Below, one piece after another: positions 35,716-45,411 of a DNA stretch of 64,000 nucleotides (its first letter is position 1; each line of letters begins with the position of its first letter). Origin of the DNA: Qipengyuania flava (GTDB lineage: Bacteria > Pseudomonadota > Alphaproteobacteria > Sphingomonadales > Sphingomonadaceae); assembly GCF_019448255.1 (NCBI RefSeq), contig NZ_CP080410.1, positions 930,001 to 994,000 on the forward strand. The letters run 5' to 3'. Below the pieces are notes generated by a model. That model saw only the letters and a list, made by a program, of their open reading frames with translations, was not told where the DNA came from and searched no databases. Position numbers and translations under genes: made by a program.

Positions 35716-36162
35716 TTAGACGCCCTCGCGGGCGATACGGTCCGCCTCGTCGCTGGCGAGGCGGTCCACCCGCTCGTTCTCCGGGTGACCGGAATGCCCC
35801 TTTACCCAGTGCCACTCGACCTTGTGGCGCTCGGTCAGCTCGATCAGGTCATGCCACAATTCGGCATTGCGAACGGGCTTCTTGCTCGCGTTGACCCAGC
35901 CGCGCTTCTTCCAGCCGTGGACCCACTTGGTGATCCCGTCGATCAGGTACTTGCTGTCGGTGTAGAGATCGACCTCGCATGGTTCGATCAGAGCGCTGAG
36001 GCCCCGGATCGCGGCCGTCATTTCCATGCGGTTGTTGGTGGTGTCCAACTCCGCGCCCGCCAGTTCCTTCTCGTGGCGGCCCATGCGCAGCAGCGCGCCC
36101 CAGCCACCCGGGCCGGGATTGCCCTTGCATGCGCCATCGGTGAACAGTTCGACCTTTTTCAT
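35716..36162 (-). CDS. rnhA: Ribonuclease HI
   Basis: The 148-residue enzyme cleaves RNA in RNA:DNA hybrids. The metal-binding residues are Asp9 ([17 protein letters not shown]), Glu47 ([13 protein letters not shown]), Asp69 (LYTDSKYL) and Asp133 ([12 protein letters not shown]). The basic handle [16 protein letters not shown] and the [10 protein letters not shown] active-site flap are present. The gene overlaps thrB by four bases and is third in the ispH-thrB-rnhA operon. This order is common in sphingomonads. Confidence 0.98.
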   Translation of the reverse strand: MKKVELFTDGACKGNPGPGGWGALLRMGRHEKELAGAELDTTNNRMEMTAAIRGLSALIEPCEVDLYTDSKYLIDGITKWVHGWKKRGWVNASKKPVRNAELWHDLIELTERHKVEWHWVKGHSGHPENERVDRLASDEADRIAREGV

Positions 36163-37115
36163 GCAAAGGCGCCTTGGCCTGCGCGGCGATAGAATTCCAG
36201 TCGGCGCAGGAAATCCATCGGATCCTTGCGGCGGACCATCGCATCGGCCGGGGTGTCCAGCCAGTCCTGCGCGCGGCTGGCGATGAAGCGCAGGCAGGCG
36301 CCCTCAGCCAGCAGAGGCAGCGCGGCGCGTTCGGCTTCCAATAATGGGCGCACGCTTTCATACCCTTCGATCAGCGCGGCAGAGAGCGCGGCGTTGCAGC
36401 TGCGCCCTTCGCCATCGAAACACCACGCGGCATGCGTCACGGCGATGTCGTAGGCCATGGCCCCGGTGCAGGCGAAATAGAAATCGATCATGCCGGTTAC
36501 GGTGTCCCCGAGCATCAGGACATTGTCGGGAAAAAGGTCCGAATGGATGATCGATTGCGGAAGGTCATCCGGCCAGGCGGCGACGATATCGGCTCCGGTC
36601 TCGAGAATCGATGGGAGGTCCGGGTTGATCGAGGCGAGAGCTTCTGCACCGCAATCCTGGAGGATGGCCAACGTGTCGGTCGGGCCAAGGTCGGTGGCCC
36701 GTGCGCCTTCGAAATTGCGCGCGGCAAGATGGGTGCGGGCTAGAGCCTCGCCCACTGCCCGGGCCTGCAGCGGTTCGGGAACCGTGGGCGAGACGCCCGG
36801 CAGGAACTCGATCAGCGCGACCGCCTTGCCATCGACCCGGCGCGAAGCATTGCCGCCCCTATCATGGATCGTGCGCGGCACCGGGCAACCGGCGGCCGAC
36901 AAATGGTCGAGCAGGCCCAGGAAGAACGGCAGGTCCTCAAGCTCGATCCGCCGCTCGTACATCGTCAGGATGAACCGGCCTTGGGTGGTCTCGATCAGCC
37001 AGTTCGAATTGGAAACGCCCTCGGCAATCCCCTTGGCCGACACGAGTTCGCCGACCGGGTAATGCGCGATGAGCTGCGCAAGGTCTTCGGCCCCGAGATG
37101 GGTATAAACGGCCAC
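36159..37115 (-). CDS. thrB: Homoserine kinase, APH type
   Basis: The 318-residue kinase belongs to the aminoglycoside-phosphotransferase-like (ThrB2) group used by alphaproteobacteria, not the GHMP type. It has [20 protein letters not shown] near the N-terminus and the catalytic loop [14 protein letters not shown] followed by TGMIDFYFA. It phosphorylates homoserine in threonine synthesis. It is separated from ispH by a single base and overlaps rnhA by four bases. Confidence 0.94.
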   Translation of the reverse strand: MAVYTHLGAEDLAQLIAHYPVGELVSAKGIAEGVSNSNWLIETTQGRFILTMYERRIELEDLPFFLGLLDHLSAAGCPVPRTIHDRGGNASRRVDGKAVALIEFLPGVSPTVPEPLQARAVGEALARTHLAARNFEGARATDLGPTDTLAILQDCGAEALASINPDLPSILETGADIVAAWPDDLPQSIIHSDLFPDNVLMLGDTVTGMIDFYFACTGAMAYDIAVTHAAWCFDGEGRSCNAALSAALIEGYESVRPLLEAERAALPLLAEGACLRFIASRAQDWLDTPADAMVRRKDPMDFLRRLEFYRRAGQGAFA

Positions 37116-37116
37116 C

Positions 37117-38100
37117 TTATTCGGTCAGCTGGCGCGGCAGCTTGAAGACCATGTTCTCCTCGGCGCTGGTCACGACCTCTTCCTCGACGAGGCGCCAGTC
37201 GGAAAGGCGATCGACCACTTCGCGCACGAGCTTTTCCGGGGCCGAGGCACCGGCTGTGAGGCCGATCGTGGCAACCCCTTCGAGCCAGCTCGGGTCGATC
37301 TCGTCGGCGCGCTGGATCAGGCGCGAGGTGGTGCCCATGCGCTCGGCCACTTCGACGAGGCGCAGCGAATTGGAGGAATTGGGAGCGCCGATGACCAGCA
37401 CCAGTTCGCATTCGTCCGCGATCTGCTTGACCGCCGCCTGGCGGTTGCTGGTCGCATAACAGATGTCTTCGGCCTTCGGCGCCACAATCTGCGGGTAGCG
37501 CGCTACCAGCGCCTCGATAATCTCGCGCGTGTCGTCAACCGACAGCGTGGTCTGCGAGAGGTAGGACAAGTCGTCCTCTCCCGAAAACGGCAGCGCGGCG
37601 ACATCCTCGACCGTTTCGACGAGCGTGATGCGGCCATCGGGTACCTGGCCCATCGTCCCGATGACCTCGGGATGGCCGGCGTGGCCGATGAACAGGATGT
37701 GCTGGCCCTTTTCGATCTGGCGCTCGGCCTGGCGGTGGACCTTGCTTACCAGCGGGCAGGTCGCATCGACATAGAGCATGTTGCGCCGCTCGGCCTCAGC
37801 CGGGACGGTCTTGGGCACGCCGTGCGCGCTGAACACCACCGGCGCATCGTCCGGCACTTCGTCCAGTTCCTCGACGAAGATCGCGCCCTTGGCCTTGAGG
37901 CTGTCCACGACATAGCGGTTGTGCACGATTTCGTGGCGGACATAGACCGGCGCGCCGTACTTCTGCAGCGCGCGCTCCACGATCTCGATCGCCCGGTCGA
38001 CACCGGCGCAGAAGCCGCGCGGGGCCGCGATCAGCAGCTTGAGGGGAAGGCGCGGGTCGTTACCCGGCGATGCAGGCGTGGATGGAAAGGGGGCGTTCAT
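37117..38100 (-). CDS. ispH: 4-hydroxy-3-methylbut-2-enyl diphosphate reductase
   Basis: The 327-residue iron-sulfur enzyme makes isopentenyl and dimethylallyl diphosphate in the last step of the MEP isoprenoid pathway. The three cysteines that hold the 4Fe-4S cluster are Cys31 ([12 protein letters not shown]), Cys115 ([12 protein letters not shown]) and Cys214 ([11 protein letters not shown]). [10 protein letters not shown] is also present. It is the first gene of ispH-thrB-rnhA. The 97-base gap to the divergent lipoprotein gene must hold its promoter. Confidence 0.98.
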   Translation of the reverse strand: MNAPFPSTPASPGNDPRLPLKLLIAAPRGFCAGVDRAIEIVERALQKYGAPVYVRHEIVHNRYVVDSLKAKGAIFVEELDEVPDDAPVVFSAHGVPKTVPAEAERRNMLYVDATCPLVSKVHRQAERQIEKGQHILFIGHAGHPEVIGTMGQVPDGRITLVETVEDVAALPFSGEDDLSYLSQTTLSVDDTREIIEALVARYPQIVAPKAEDICYATSNRQAAVKQIADECELVLVIGAPNSSNSLRLVEVAERMGTTSRLIQRADEIDPSWLEGVATIGLTAGASAPEKLVREVVDRLSDWRLVEEEVVTSAEENMVFKLPRQLTE

Positions 38101-38197
38101 GTGCCGCCCTCTAGCGCTTTCGCGCAGGCCAAGCTAGGGCAAGCCGCAGCCTGGACGGGCTACGAATTCGAATGACCGCAAAAGGGAAATTAGCCGC

Positions 38198-38851
38198 ATG
38201 ACCATCCGAACCCGCCTTCTTCCCGCGCTTGCCCTTGGTCTTGCGCTGGCCGGATGCAGCAGGGAGGGCGACCTGGTGATCGACCAGGGCGTTGGTATTT
38301 CCGCGGTTCGCAGCACCTGTCCTGCGGTCGGCATCCCCGATTACACGGGCGATATCACGACCTTCCGCACGCCGGGTTCGACGACCTTCGCCAATCTCGA
38401 CGTGACGGCGGCGATCACCAACCTGCGTTCGACCTGTAACGAGCAGGCCGGCGACCGGGTTTATACCGAAGCCAGCTTCGACGTGGTGGCGCGCCGCACC
38501 GATACGCGCGGTGCGCGCACGGTAACCCTGCCCTATTTCTCCACCGTCCTGCGCGGCGGTTCGGCCGTGGTCAGCAAGCGCGTCGGCAGCGTCACGCTGC
38601 AGTTCGCCGATGGCCAGGAACGCGCCCAGGCGCGCGGCACTGCGGGTGCTTACGTCAACCGCTCCGAAGCGACCCTGCCGGCCGATATCCGCGAGCAGAT
38701 CACGCGCAAGCGCCGCGCCGGCGATCCCGATGCAGCGCTCGATCCGCTCGCCGATCCGACGGTGCGCGCAGCGGTCCAGCGCGCAACCTTCGAGTTGCTT
38801 GTCGGCTTCCAGCTGACCGAGAACCAGCTGGCGTATAACGCGACCCGCTGA
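38198..38851 (+). CDS. Lipoprotein of unknown function
   Basis: The 217-residue protein has a lipoprotein signal with lipobox LAGC at about residues 18-21. The mature part is mostly beta-like (FANLDVTAAITNLRSTCNE, TLPYFSTVLRGGSAVVSKR, ADGQERAQARGTAGAYVNR) and ends with a helical region (PADIREQITRKRRAGDPDAAL). Two Cys residues beyond the lipobox (about 41 and 80) may form a disulfide. I know similar hypothetical lipoproteins in sphingomonads. Its function is unknown. The argS gene follows 47 bases later and may share its transcript. Confidence 0.85.
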   Translation: MTIRTRLLPALALGLALAGCSREGDLVIDQGVGISAVRSTCPAVGIPDYTGDITTFRTPGSTTFANLDVTAAITNLRSTCNEQAGDRVYTEASFDVVARRTDTRGARTVTLPYFSTVLRGGSAVVSKRVGSVTLQFADGQERAQARGTAGAYVNRSEATLPADIREQITRKRRAGDPDAALDPLADPTVRAAVQRATFELLVGFQLTENQLAYNATR

Positions 38852-38898
38852 GCACCCTCGCATCTTGCCATTTTGCGCCGATAGTCTAGGCGCGCGCC

Positions 38899-40638
38899 AT
38901 GGCTGACACGCAGACACTTCACGCGGCCTTCGCGGCGCGCATCGATGCAGTATTGGACGCGCTCCAGGCGGAAGGCACGCTTCCCCCCGAAACCGTGCGC
39001 ACGAACGTCACGGTCGAGCCGCCGCGCGATCCCTCGCACGGCGACCTTGCGACCAACGCCGCCATGGTGCTGGCCAAGCAGGCCAAGACCAACCCGCGCG
39101 CGCTGGCCGAGGCCATCGTCGAGCACTTGGCCCGCGATCCCGATATCGTCGAGGCGACGATCGCCGGTCCGGGCTTCATCAACCTGCGCCTGTCGCCCGA
39201 CGCCTGGCGCCGCGAGCTGCTGGCAATTGCCGAGCTGGGCGATGCCTATGGCCGTTCGGACATGGGGCAGGGCCAGCGGGTCAATGTCGAATATGTCTCG
39301 GCCAACCCGACCGGCCCCATGCACATGGGCCATTGCCGCGGCGCGGTGGTAGGCGATGCGCTGGCCGGCCTGCTCGAATGGGCGGGCTACGGGGTCACCC
39401 GCGAATACTACGTCAACGACGCCGGCGGGCAGGTCGATACCCTCGCGCGGTCGGCGCACATCCGGTACCGCGAGGCGCTGGGCGAAGAGGTGGGCGAGAT
39501 CCCCGAAGGCCTCTATCCCGGCGACTACCTGAAGCCGGTTGGCGAAGCGCTCGCGAAGGAATTCGGCGAGACCTACAAGGATGCGCCGGAAAGCGGATGG
39601 CTGGAGCTGTTCCGCCAGCGCGCGGTCGCCGCAATGATGGACATGATCCGCGACGATCTGGCGCTGCTTGGCATCCATCACGACCTGTTCTCCTCCGAGG
39701 CCGAACTGCAGGCGGCCGGAAAGCCGGAAGCCGCCGAGGCGTGGCTGCGCGAGAAGGGCCTCGTTTATGACGGCGTGCTTGAAGCGCCCAAGGGCAAGGC
39801 GCCGCCGGAAGACTGGGAGCCGGTCGAACTGCCGCTGTTCCGCTCGACCGAATTCGGCGACGACCAGGACCGCCCGATCAAGAAGTCGGACGGCAAGTGG
39901 ACCTATTTCGGCGCCGACCTTGCCTACCACTTCCAGAAGGCGGAAAGCGCCGATGCGCTGATCGATATCTGGGGGGCGGACCACGCGGGTACCGTCAAGC
40001 GGATCAAGGCCGCTGTCGCCGCGCTGACCAAGGGCGCCGGCCGCGACGTGCCTTTCGACGTGAAGCTGGTCCAGATGGTCAAGCTGATGCGCGACGGCGA
40101 GCCGGCCAAGATGTCCAAGCGTTCGGGCAATTTCATCACCATCGCCGACATGGTGGAGGAAGTGGGCAAGGACGTGGTGCGGTTCACCATGCTGACCCGC
40201 AAGCCCGACGCGCAGATGGAATTCGACTTCGCCAAGGTGGTCGAAGCCTCGAAGGAAAACCCGGTTTTCTATCTCCAGTACGCCCACGCGCGCATCCACT
40301 CGACGCTGCGCAAGGCAGGGGTGGAGCCGAGCAGCGCGGCGATCGACCGGCTGGGCGAGGACGAACTGGCGCTGGTGCGTGAAGCCGCGCAGTTCCCGCG
40401 CGTGGTCGAGGCCGCGGCAAAGGCGCGCGAACCGCACCGCATCGCGTTCTTCCTCGGCGATCTTGCTGCCGCCTTCCACAGCTTCTGGAATGCGGGTAAC
40501 GATGATCCTTCGAAGCGGATCATCCAGGAGAGCGATTCCGACCTTACCGCCGCGCGGCTCTTCCTTGCGGCGCAGGTCGGGCAGGTGATCCGCAACGGCC
40601 TCGCCATCCTGGGGGTCGAAGCGGTCGAGGAGATGTGA
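38899..40638 (+). CDS. argS: Arginyl-tRNA synthetase
   Basis: The 579-residue class I synthetase charges tRNA-Arg. It has the Arg-tRNA-synthetase N-terminal domain (1-90), the HIGH-like signature HMGH at residues 142-145 ([13 protein letters not shown]), the KMSKS-like loop KMSKRSGN near residue 410, and the C-terminal helical DALR anticodon-binding domain (about 455-579). It begins the conserved alphaproteobacterial cluster argS-SPOR-nagZ-scpA-scpB-tatABC. Confidence 0.98.
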   Translation: MADTQTLHAAFAARIDAVLDALQAEGTLPPETVRTNVTVEPPRDPSHGDLATNAAMVLAKQAKTNPRALAEAIVEHLARDPDIVEATIAGPGFINLRLSPDAWRRELLAIAELGDAYGRSDMGQGQRVNVEYVSANPTGPMHMGHCRGAVVGDALAGLLEWAGYGVTREYYVNDAGGQVDTLARSAHIRYREALGEEVGEIPEGLYPGDYLKPVGEALAKEFGETYKDAPESGWLELFRQRAVAAMMDMIRDDLALLGIHHDLFSSEAELQAAGKPEAAEAWLREKGLVYDGVLEAPKGKAPPEDWEPVELPLFRSTEFGDDQDRPIKKSDGKWTYFGADLAYHFQKAESADALIDIWGADHAGTVKRIKAAVAALTKGAGRDVPFDVKLVQMVKLMRDGEPAKMSKRSGNFITIADMVEEVGKDVVRFTMLTRKPDAQMEFDFAKVVEASKENPVFYLQYAHARIHSTLRKAGVEPSSAAIDRLGEDELALVREAAQFPRVVEAAAKAREPHRIAFFLGDLAAAFHSFWNAGNDDPSKRIIQESDSDLTAARLFLAAQVGQVIRNGLAILGVEAVEEM

Positions 40639-40640
40639 TC

Positions 40641-41354
40641 ATGGTGGGGTCGACGCCGTACGATACGGACGAGGACTGGGAAGGCGACGATCAGCTGGAC
40701 CTGGCCGATGACGAGAGCCTGCCCTGGCTCGAAGCGGGCGAGGACGAGGATGAAGCCGCTGGCTTCGACACCTCGCGCCTGATCCTGCTCGCCATACTGG
40801 CGCTGGCGCTGCTGGCCGCCGTGGTTGGCGCGATCTGGTTCGTGACCAACCAGACCTCGGACGAGCCGGAGGCCGACGGCAGCGTGATCGCCGCGCCGGA
40901 AGAACCCTACAAGACCCGGCCGGACGATCCGGGCGGCAAGACTTTTGCCGGCACCGGCGACACGAGCTTTGCCGTTGGCGAGGGCCAGAGCCGCGAAAGC
41001 CGGCTGGCCGAACCCACGACCGCGCCGCGCGACACGGCCGCATCCGGTCCGTCAATCGCCTCGACCGTGAACGAAGGGCCGCGCACAGCAGCAACCTCCA
41101 CGCCTGCCTCGGCAACCGCGCCGGGTACGGCAGTGCAGGTGGGCGCCTTTCCGCGCCGCGAGGACGCCGAAGCGGCCTGGTCGCGCCTGACCCGCCAGAC
41201 CGAAGCGCTGAGCGGCGTGCGGCACCGTGTGGTGGAGGCGCAAGTCGATATCGGCCGTGTCTATCGCCTGCAGGCCGTGACCGGCAGCCGGGCCGAGGCA
41301 AACCGCCTGTGCTCCGCGCTCAAGGCCGACGGGCTCGCCTGCTTCGTCAAATAG
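40641..41354 (+). CDS. SPOR domain-containing cell-envelope protein
   Basis: The start is ATG 40641, nine bases after AGGAG; a GTG at 40635 overlaps the argS stop but is too close. The protein has 237 residues: an acidic N-terminal cytoplasmic part, one membrane helix (about 44-66, LILLAILALALLAAVVGAIW), a disordered Ser/Thr/Pro linker and a C-terminal SPOR domain (about 160-237, VQVGAFPRREDAEAAW). SPOR domains bind bare peptidoglycan at the division site. Proteins of this form sit between argS and nagZ in many alphaproteobacteria. Confidence 0.9.
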   Translation: MVGSTPYDTDEDWEGDDQLDLADDESLPWLEAGEDEDEAAGFDTSRLILLAILALALLAAVVGAIWFVTNQTSDEPEADGSVIAAPEEPYKTRPDDPGGKTFAGTGDTSFAVGEGQSRESRLAEPTTAPRDTAASGPSIASTVNEGPRTAATSTPASATAPGTAVQVGAFPRREDAEAAWSRLTRQTEALSGVRHRVVEAQVDIGRVYRLQAVTGSRAEANRLCSALKADGLACFVK

Positions 41355-41435
41355 CGACTCGCCAGAGCGCAATTTCCACACCTCCCGCGCGCATCGAGCT
41401 TGCGGGAACGGGGGGAAGACTCCACCTTGCCGCCC

Positions 41436-42458
41436 ATGACGCCCGCCATTTTCGGCATTTCCGGTCTAACCCTGACGGCCGACGAACGCGCCTTCTTCAA
41501 GGAGGCCGATCCGGCGGGCTACATCCTGTTCGCGCGCAATTGCGAAGACAAGGACCAGCTGCGCGCCCTGACGGACGATCTGCGCAGTCTCCACGGTCGC
41601 GATCGGCTGATCGTTTCCATCGACCAGGAAGGCGGGCGGGTCGCCCGGATGAAGCCTCCGGTGTGGCAGCGCTATCCGGCTGGCGAGGCCTTTGCCCGCC
41701 TGTGGGACGTGGCGCCCGCGTCGGCCATCGAAGCCGCGCGGGTCAACGCCGAGGCCATGGGCCGCGAGCTCTCTGAAATGGGCATCACGGTCGATTATCA
41801 CGCCCCGCTCGACGTGCGGCGGCCCGAAACCGACGACGTCATCGGCGACCGCGCGCTGGGCAGCGAGCCGATGCAGGTTGCAGCGCTCGGCCGCGCCGTG
41901 CTCGACGGGATGGGCCGCGCCGGGATCGTCGGCTGCCTCAAGCACATGCCCGGCCACGGCCGTGCGACGTGCGATTCGCACAAGGAGCTGCCGCGGGTCG
42001 AGGCCAGCGCGCAGGAGCTGGAAACCGATATCGAGCCGTTCCGCACGCTGTCCGCCCATCCGCTGGGCATGAGCGCGCATATTGTGTTCGAAGCCTGGGA
42101 TCCGGACCATCCGGCGACCCTGTCCAAGACGGTGATCGAACAGGTGATCCGCGGAGACATCGGGTTCGATGGACTGCTGCTCTCCGACGATATCGACATG
42201 GAAGCGCTCGAAGGGACCATTCCGGAGCGCTCCGTGCGCGCGCTGGAGGCGGGGTGCGACATCGTGCTCAATTGCTGGGCCAAGATGGACGACATGACAG
42301 CCATCGCCGAACGGGGCGGGGCGATGAAGCCGGAAACCGCCGCGCGCCTCGAGCGCGTGCACGAGGCCATGGCTGCGCCGCAGGACGGCCCCGATATTGC
42401 CGAGCTCATCGCCAAGCGCGACGCGCTGCTGGCGCTCGCCGAGGAACAGGCGGCATGA
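41436..42458 (+). CDS. nagZ: Beta-N-acetylhexosaminidase NagZ
   Basis: The start is ATG 41436 (MTPAIFGISGLTLT), giving 340 residues. The GH3 NagZ motif KHMPGHGRATCDSH is at 169-182, with the His of the catalytic dyad. The Asp nucleophile is expected in LLLSDDIDMEAL. It removes N-acetylglucosamine from recycled muropeptides in the cytoplasm. A start further upstream (41400) is not supported. Its stop overlaps the scpA start (ATGA), so they are translationally coupled. Confidence 0.95.
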   Translation: MTPAIFGISGLTLTADERAFFKEADPAGYILFARNCEDKDQLRALTDDLRSLHGRDRLIVSIDQEGGRVARMKPPVWQRYPAGEAFARLWDVAPASAIEAARVNAEAMGRELSEMGITVDYHAPLDVRRPETDDVIGDRALGSEPMQVAALGRAVLDGMGRAGIVGCLKHMPGHGRATCDSHKELPRVEASAQELETDIEPFRTLSAHPLGMSAHIVFEAWDPDHPATLSKTVIEQVIRGDIGFDGLLLSDDIDMEALEGTIPERSVRALEAGCDIVLNCWAKMDDMTAIAERGGAMKPETAARLERVHEAMAAPQDGPDIAELIAKRDALLALAEEQAA

Positions 42459-43264
42459 CCAGCGACGGCCTCCTCTTCGACACATCGCCCGCCAATAGCG
42501 AGGACGACTGGGACGGCATCGCGGCCGAAGCCCCGGTCGATGAAAACGCGCTCTACCTCGAGCTCGACGGGTGGGAAGGCCCGCTCGACCTGCTGCTCGA
42601 CCTTGCCCGGCGCCAGAAGGTCGATTTGCGCTCGATCTCCATCCTGTCGCTGGTCGACCAGTACCTTGGCTATATCGAGCGCGCCGAAGCGCTGAAGCTG
42701 GAGCTTGCGGCGGACTATCTCGTGATGGCCGCCTGGCTGGCCTTCCTCAAATCGGCGATGCTCCTCCCCAAGGAAGAGCAGGAGGACCCGAGCCCCGAAG
42801 AGCTCGCGCTGAAGCTCCAGCTGCGCCTCCAGCGGCTTGGCGCGATGCGCGATGCAGCCGCGCGCCTGATGGGCAGCGACCGGATCGGGCGCGATGTGTT
42901 CTTGCGCGGGGCGCCCGAAGGTCTCGACATCGTGCGCAAGACCGCTTGGCAATGCGACCAGTTTACGCTGATCGAGGCCTATGGCCGGGTGAAGGCGCGC
43001 ACCGCGCCCGCTATCCACATGGTGCGCGAGCGCCCGGTGATGACGCTCGAATCGGCGCTCGACCGGGTTTCCAACATGCTTGGCGTGACGCTCGACTGGA
43101 TGGAGCTGCGCGATTTCCTGCCGCAGCACGCCGAACCGCGCCTACGCAAATCGGCGCTCGCCTCCAGCTTTGTCGCCGCGCTCGAACTGGCGCGTCTCGG
43201 CAAGGCGGAACTGCAGCAGGAGGATACCTTCGGGCCGCTTCACCTGAGGCGGGTGCGCGCCTGA
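42455..43264 (+). CDS. scpA: Chromosome condensation and segregation protein ScpA
   Basis: The start is ATG 42455, overlapping the nagZ stop by four bases, giving 269 residues. The typical kleisin N-terminus is WEGPLDLLLDLARRQKVDL, followed by the conserved AADYLVMAAWLAFLKSAMLL. The C-terminal winged-helix part follows (LTLESALDR.., FVAALELARLGKAEL). ScpA bridges the SMC heads with ScpB to compact the chromosome. The frame continues open upstream as shadow. scpB starts on its stop codon. Confidence 0.95.
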   Translation: MTSDGLLFDTSPANSEDDWDGIAAEAPVDENALYLELDGWEGPLDLLLDLARRQKVDLRSISILSLVDQYLGYIERAEALKLELAADYLVMAAWLAFLKSAMLLPKEEQEDPSPEELALKLQLRLQRLGAMRDAAARLMGSDRIGRDVFLRGAPEGLDIVRKTAWQCDQFTLIEAYGRVKARTAPAIHMVRERPVMTLESALDRVSNMLGVTLDWMELRDFLPQHAEPRLRKSALASSFVAALELARLGKAELQQEDTFGPLHLRRVRA

Positions 43265-43866
43265 TGGACGAACTCGCCCGCGCCGTCGAAGCCGCGCTGT
43301 TTGCAGCGGAAGAACCGATGACGGCGGAGGCGCTGGCCGGTTTTCTGGGCGATGCGGCTCCCGGCGATGTCCGGGCGGCGCTCAAGAGCCTCGCCGAAGA
43401 CTATGAAAAGCGCGGCATCCACCTCGTCGAGCGGGGAAAACGCTGGCACTTCGAGACCGCGCCCGACCTTGCTCACCTGCTGCGCAAGGAACGCGAGCAG
43501 GTCCGCCGCCTCAGCCGTGCCGCGACCGAGGTGCTCGCCATCATCGCCTATCACGAACCGGTCAGCCGCGCGGAAATCGAATCGATTCGCGGCGTGCAGA
43601 CGAGCGGAGGCACGCTCGATGTGCTGATGGAGGCGGGCTGGGTGAAGATCGCCGGTCGCCGCGAGGTGCCGGGACGTCCCACCATCTACGCAACGACGCC
43701 CGAATTTCTCGAACATTTCGGCCTCTCCAGCCGCCGCGACTTGCCCGGAATAGCGGAATTGCGCGCGACCGGGCTGCTAGACCCGGTCGATGACGCTTAC
43801 GAGGACCTCATGGCCGATACGGCGGCGGAGGAAGAACCGCAGGAAGAGCCTTCGGACGAGGCGTGA
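43264..43866 (+). CDS. scpB: Chromosome condensation and segregation protein ScpB
   Basis: The start is ATG 43264, which overlaps the TGA of scpA by one base, giving 200 residues. Two winged-helix domains are seen; the conserved part is RLSRAATEVLAIIAYHEPVS with ESIRGVQTSGGTLDVLMEAGW. Then comes TTPEFLEHFGLSSRRDLP. An acidic tail rich in Glu ends it. It is a partner of ScpA and SMC in the condensin complex. Confidence 0.96.
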   Translation: MDELARAVEAALFAAEEPMTAEALAGFLGDAAPGDVRAALKSLAEDYEKRGIHLVERGKRWHFETAPDLAHLLRKEREQVRRLSRAATEVLAIIAYHEPVSRAEIESIRGVQTSGGTLDVLMEAGWVKIAGRREVPGRPTIYATTPEFLEHFGLSSRRDLPGIAELRATGLLDPVDDAYEDLMADTAAEEEPQEEPSDEA

Positions 43867-43927
43867 CTGGCGCTATCGCGCGCCAGCGCCTATATCCACA
43901 GACAAGCAATGTGAAAGAGTAGGTCCC

Positions 43928-44155
43928 ATGGGTCTTAGTGTCTGGCAGCTCGCCATTATCGCCATCGTCGTCCTCGTCCTCTTCGGTCGCGGTCGCATTT
44001 CCGAAATGATGGGTGATTTCGGCAAGGGAATCAAAAGCTTCAAGCAGGGCATGAACGAAGACGAAGCGCCTGCAAAGCAGATCAGCCACGAGGCGAAGCC
44101 CGCCGACGAAGGGCTGACCGCGGACCAGGTCAAGCAGACCCCCGACACCAAGTAA
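43928..44155 (+). CDS. tatA: Sec-independent translocase component TatA
   Basis: The start is ATG 43928, preceded by a weak ribosome binding site (AGTAGG), giving 75 residues. A membrane helix (WQLAIIAIVVLVLFGRGR) is followed by the amphipathic helix ISEMMGDFGKGIKSFKQGM and a charged tail. TatA forms the pore that carries folded proteins with twin-arginine signals across the inner membrane. It opens the tatABC run, 61 bases after scpB. Confidence 0.97.
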   Translation: MGLSVWQLAIIAIVVLVLFGRGRISEMMGDFGKGIKSFKQGMNEDEAPAKQISHEAKPADEGLTADQVKQTPDTK

Positions 44156-44180
44156 TCCGCGAAGCGAGCGGAGGCAGGCC

Positions 44181-44615
44181 ATGTTCGATATCGGCGCCAG
44201 CGAACTGCTGGTGATCGTCATCGTGGCGATCCTCGTGATCGGCCCGAAGGACATGCCCAAGGCCCTGCGCCATGCTGGCCGCTGGATCGGCAAGCTGCGC
44301 CGCATGTCCAACCATTTCCGCGCCGGTCTCGACGAAGTCGTTCGCCAGGCCGAGATCGAGGAAATGGAAGAGAAATGGGCCAAGCGGAACAAGGACATCA
44401 TGGCCAAGTATCCCGACGTCTCCACGCCGGAAGGCGGCGCGCCGGAGAACCTGCTTCCCGCCGAAATGGAGCCGCTGGCGTCTGCCGGGGACGTGCCCGA
44501 CGCCGATGCAGCCGCCGAAGCCGCGATCAAGCGCGCCGCGCCCGTAAAAGCCCCCGAACACACGGACGAGCCTCCCCTGCCGCTCGAGCCGCCGCCTGCG
44601 GCCAAGGACGCCTGA
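44181..44615 (+). CDS. tatB: Sec-independent translocase component TatB
   Basis: The 144-residue protein begins MFDIGASELLVIVIVAILVI, the TatB helix with a Glu near residue 8, followed by the GPKDMPKALRHAGRWIGKL hinge and amphipathic helix. A long Ala/Pro/Glu-rich tail follows. TatB with TatC recognises twin-arginine signal peptides. It lies 25 bases after tatA and one base before tatC. Confidence 0.97.
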   Translation: MFDIGASELLVIVIVAILVIGPKDMPKALRHAGRWIGKLRRMSNHFRAGLDEVVRQAEIEEMEEKWAKRNKDIMAKYPDVSTPEGGAPENLLPAEMEPLASAGDVPDADAAAEAAIKRAAPVKAPEHTDEPPLPLEPPPAAKDA

Positions 44616-44616
44616 C

Positions 44617-45411
44617 ATGGCCGTGATCAAGGATATCGATGAAAGCCAGGCCCCGCTGCTCGACCATTTGATCGAGCTGCGCGCGCGCCTTGTGCGCTGC
44701 GTGCTGGCGCTCGCCATTGCCTTTGGCGTGTGCCTGTACTTTGCCGATCCGATCCTCGGGTTCCTGATCCAGCCGCTCAAGAACTCCTTCGCGGAAGGGG
44801 AAGGGCAGCTGATCTTCACCAAGCTCTACGAAGTGTTCTTCGTCGAGTTGAAGGTGGCTTTGTTTGCCGGTTTCTGCCTGAGCTTCCCGATCATCGCCAA
44901 TCAGCTCTGGGCCTTCGTTGCGCCGGGCCTTTATGCGAAGGAAAAGAAGGCCTTCCTGCCTTTCCTGCTGGCCACGCCGATCCTTTTCACCATGGGCGCT
45001 GCGCTGGCCTATTACGTCGTGATGCCCACCGCGTTTCGCTGGTTCCTCGGTTTCGAGGGTACGGCGGGCGGCCTCGAAATCCAGGCCCTGCCCACGGCGA
45101 ACGAATACCTTGGCCTCGTGATGCAGTTCATCCTTGCCTTCGGGATGAGTTTCCTCCTGCCCGTGCTGCTCTTGCTGCTGCACCGTGCCGGCATCGTGAC
45201 GCGTGACCAGCTGGTCTCTGCGAGGCGCTATGTCATCGTGGCCGTGGTGGCTCTGGCGGCGATCATCACGCCGCCCGACCCGGGCTCGCAGCTGCTGCTG
45301 GCGATCCCGCTGCTGCTGCTCTTCGAAGGTTCGCTGGTGCTGATGCGCGTGACGGAAAAGCGCCGCAAGGCCGAGGTCGAAGCGCCCGAAGAGCCTCAGT
45401 CCGCCTCGTAA
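44617..45411 (+). CDS. tatC: Sec-independent translocase component TatC
   Basis: The 264-residue protein has six membrane helices and the conserved N-terminal HLIELRARLVRCVLA and the loop FVAPGLYAKEKKAFLPFLL, both in the family's signal-peptide binding surface. It ends in a charged C-terminal tail. It is the receptor of the Tat export system. Its last 16 bases overlap the end of the converging amidohydrolase gene, so no terminator separates them. Confidence 0.98.
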   Translation: MAVIKDIDESQAPLLDHLIELRARLVRCVLALAIAFGVCLYFADPILGFLIQPLKNSFAEGEGQLIFTKLYEVFFVELKVALFAGFCLSFPIIANQLWAFVAPGLYAKEKKAFLPFLLATPILFTMGAALAYYVVMPTAFRWFLGFEGTAGGLEIQALPTANEYLGLVMQFILAFGMSFLLPVLLLLLHRAGIVTRDQLVSARRYVIVAVVALAAIITPPDPGSQLLLAIPLLLLFEGSLVLMRVTEKRRKAEVEAPEEPQSAS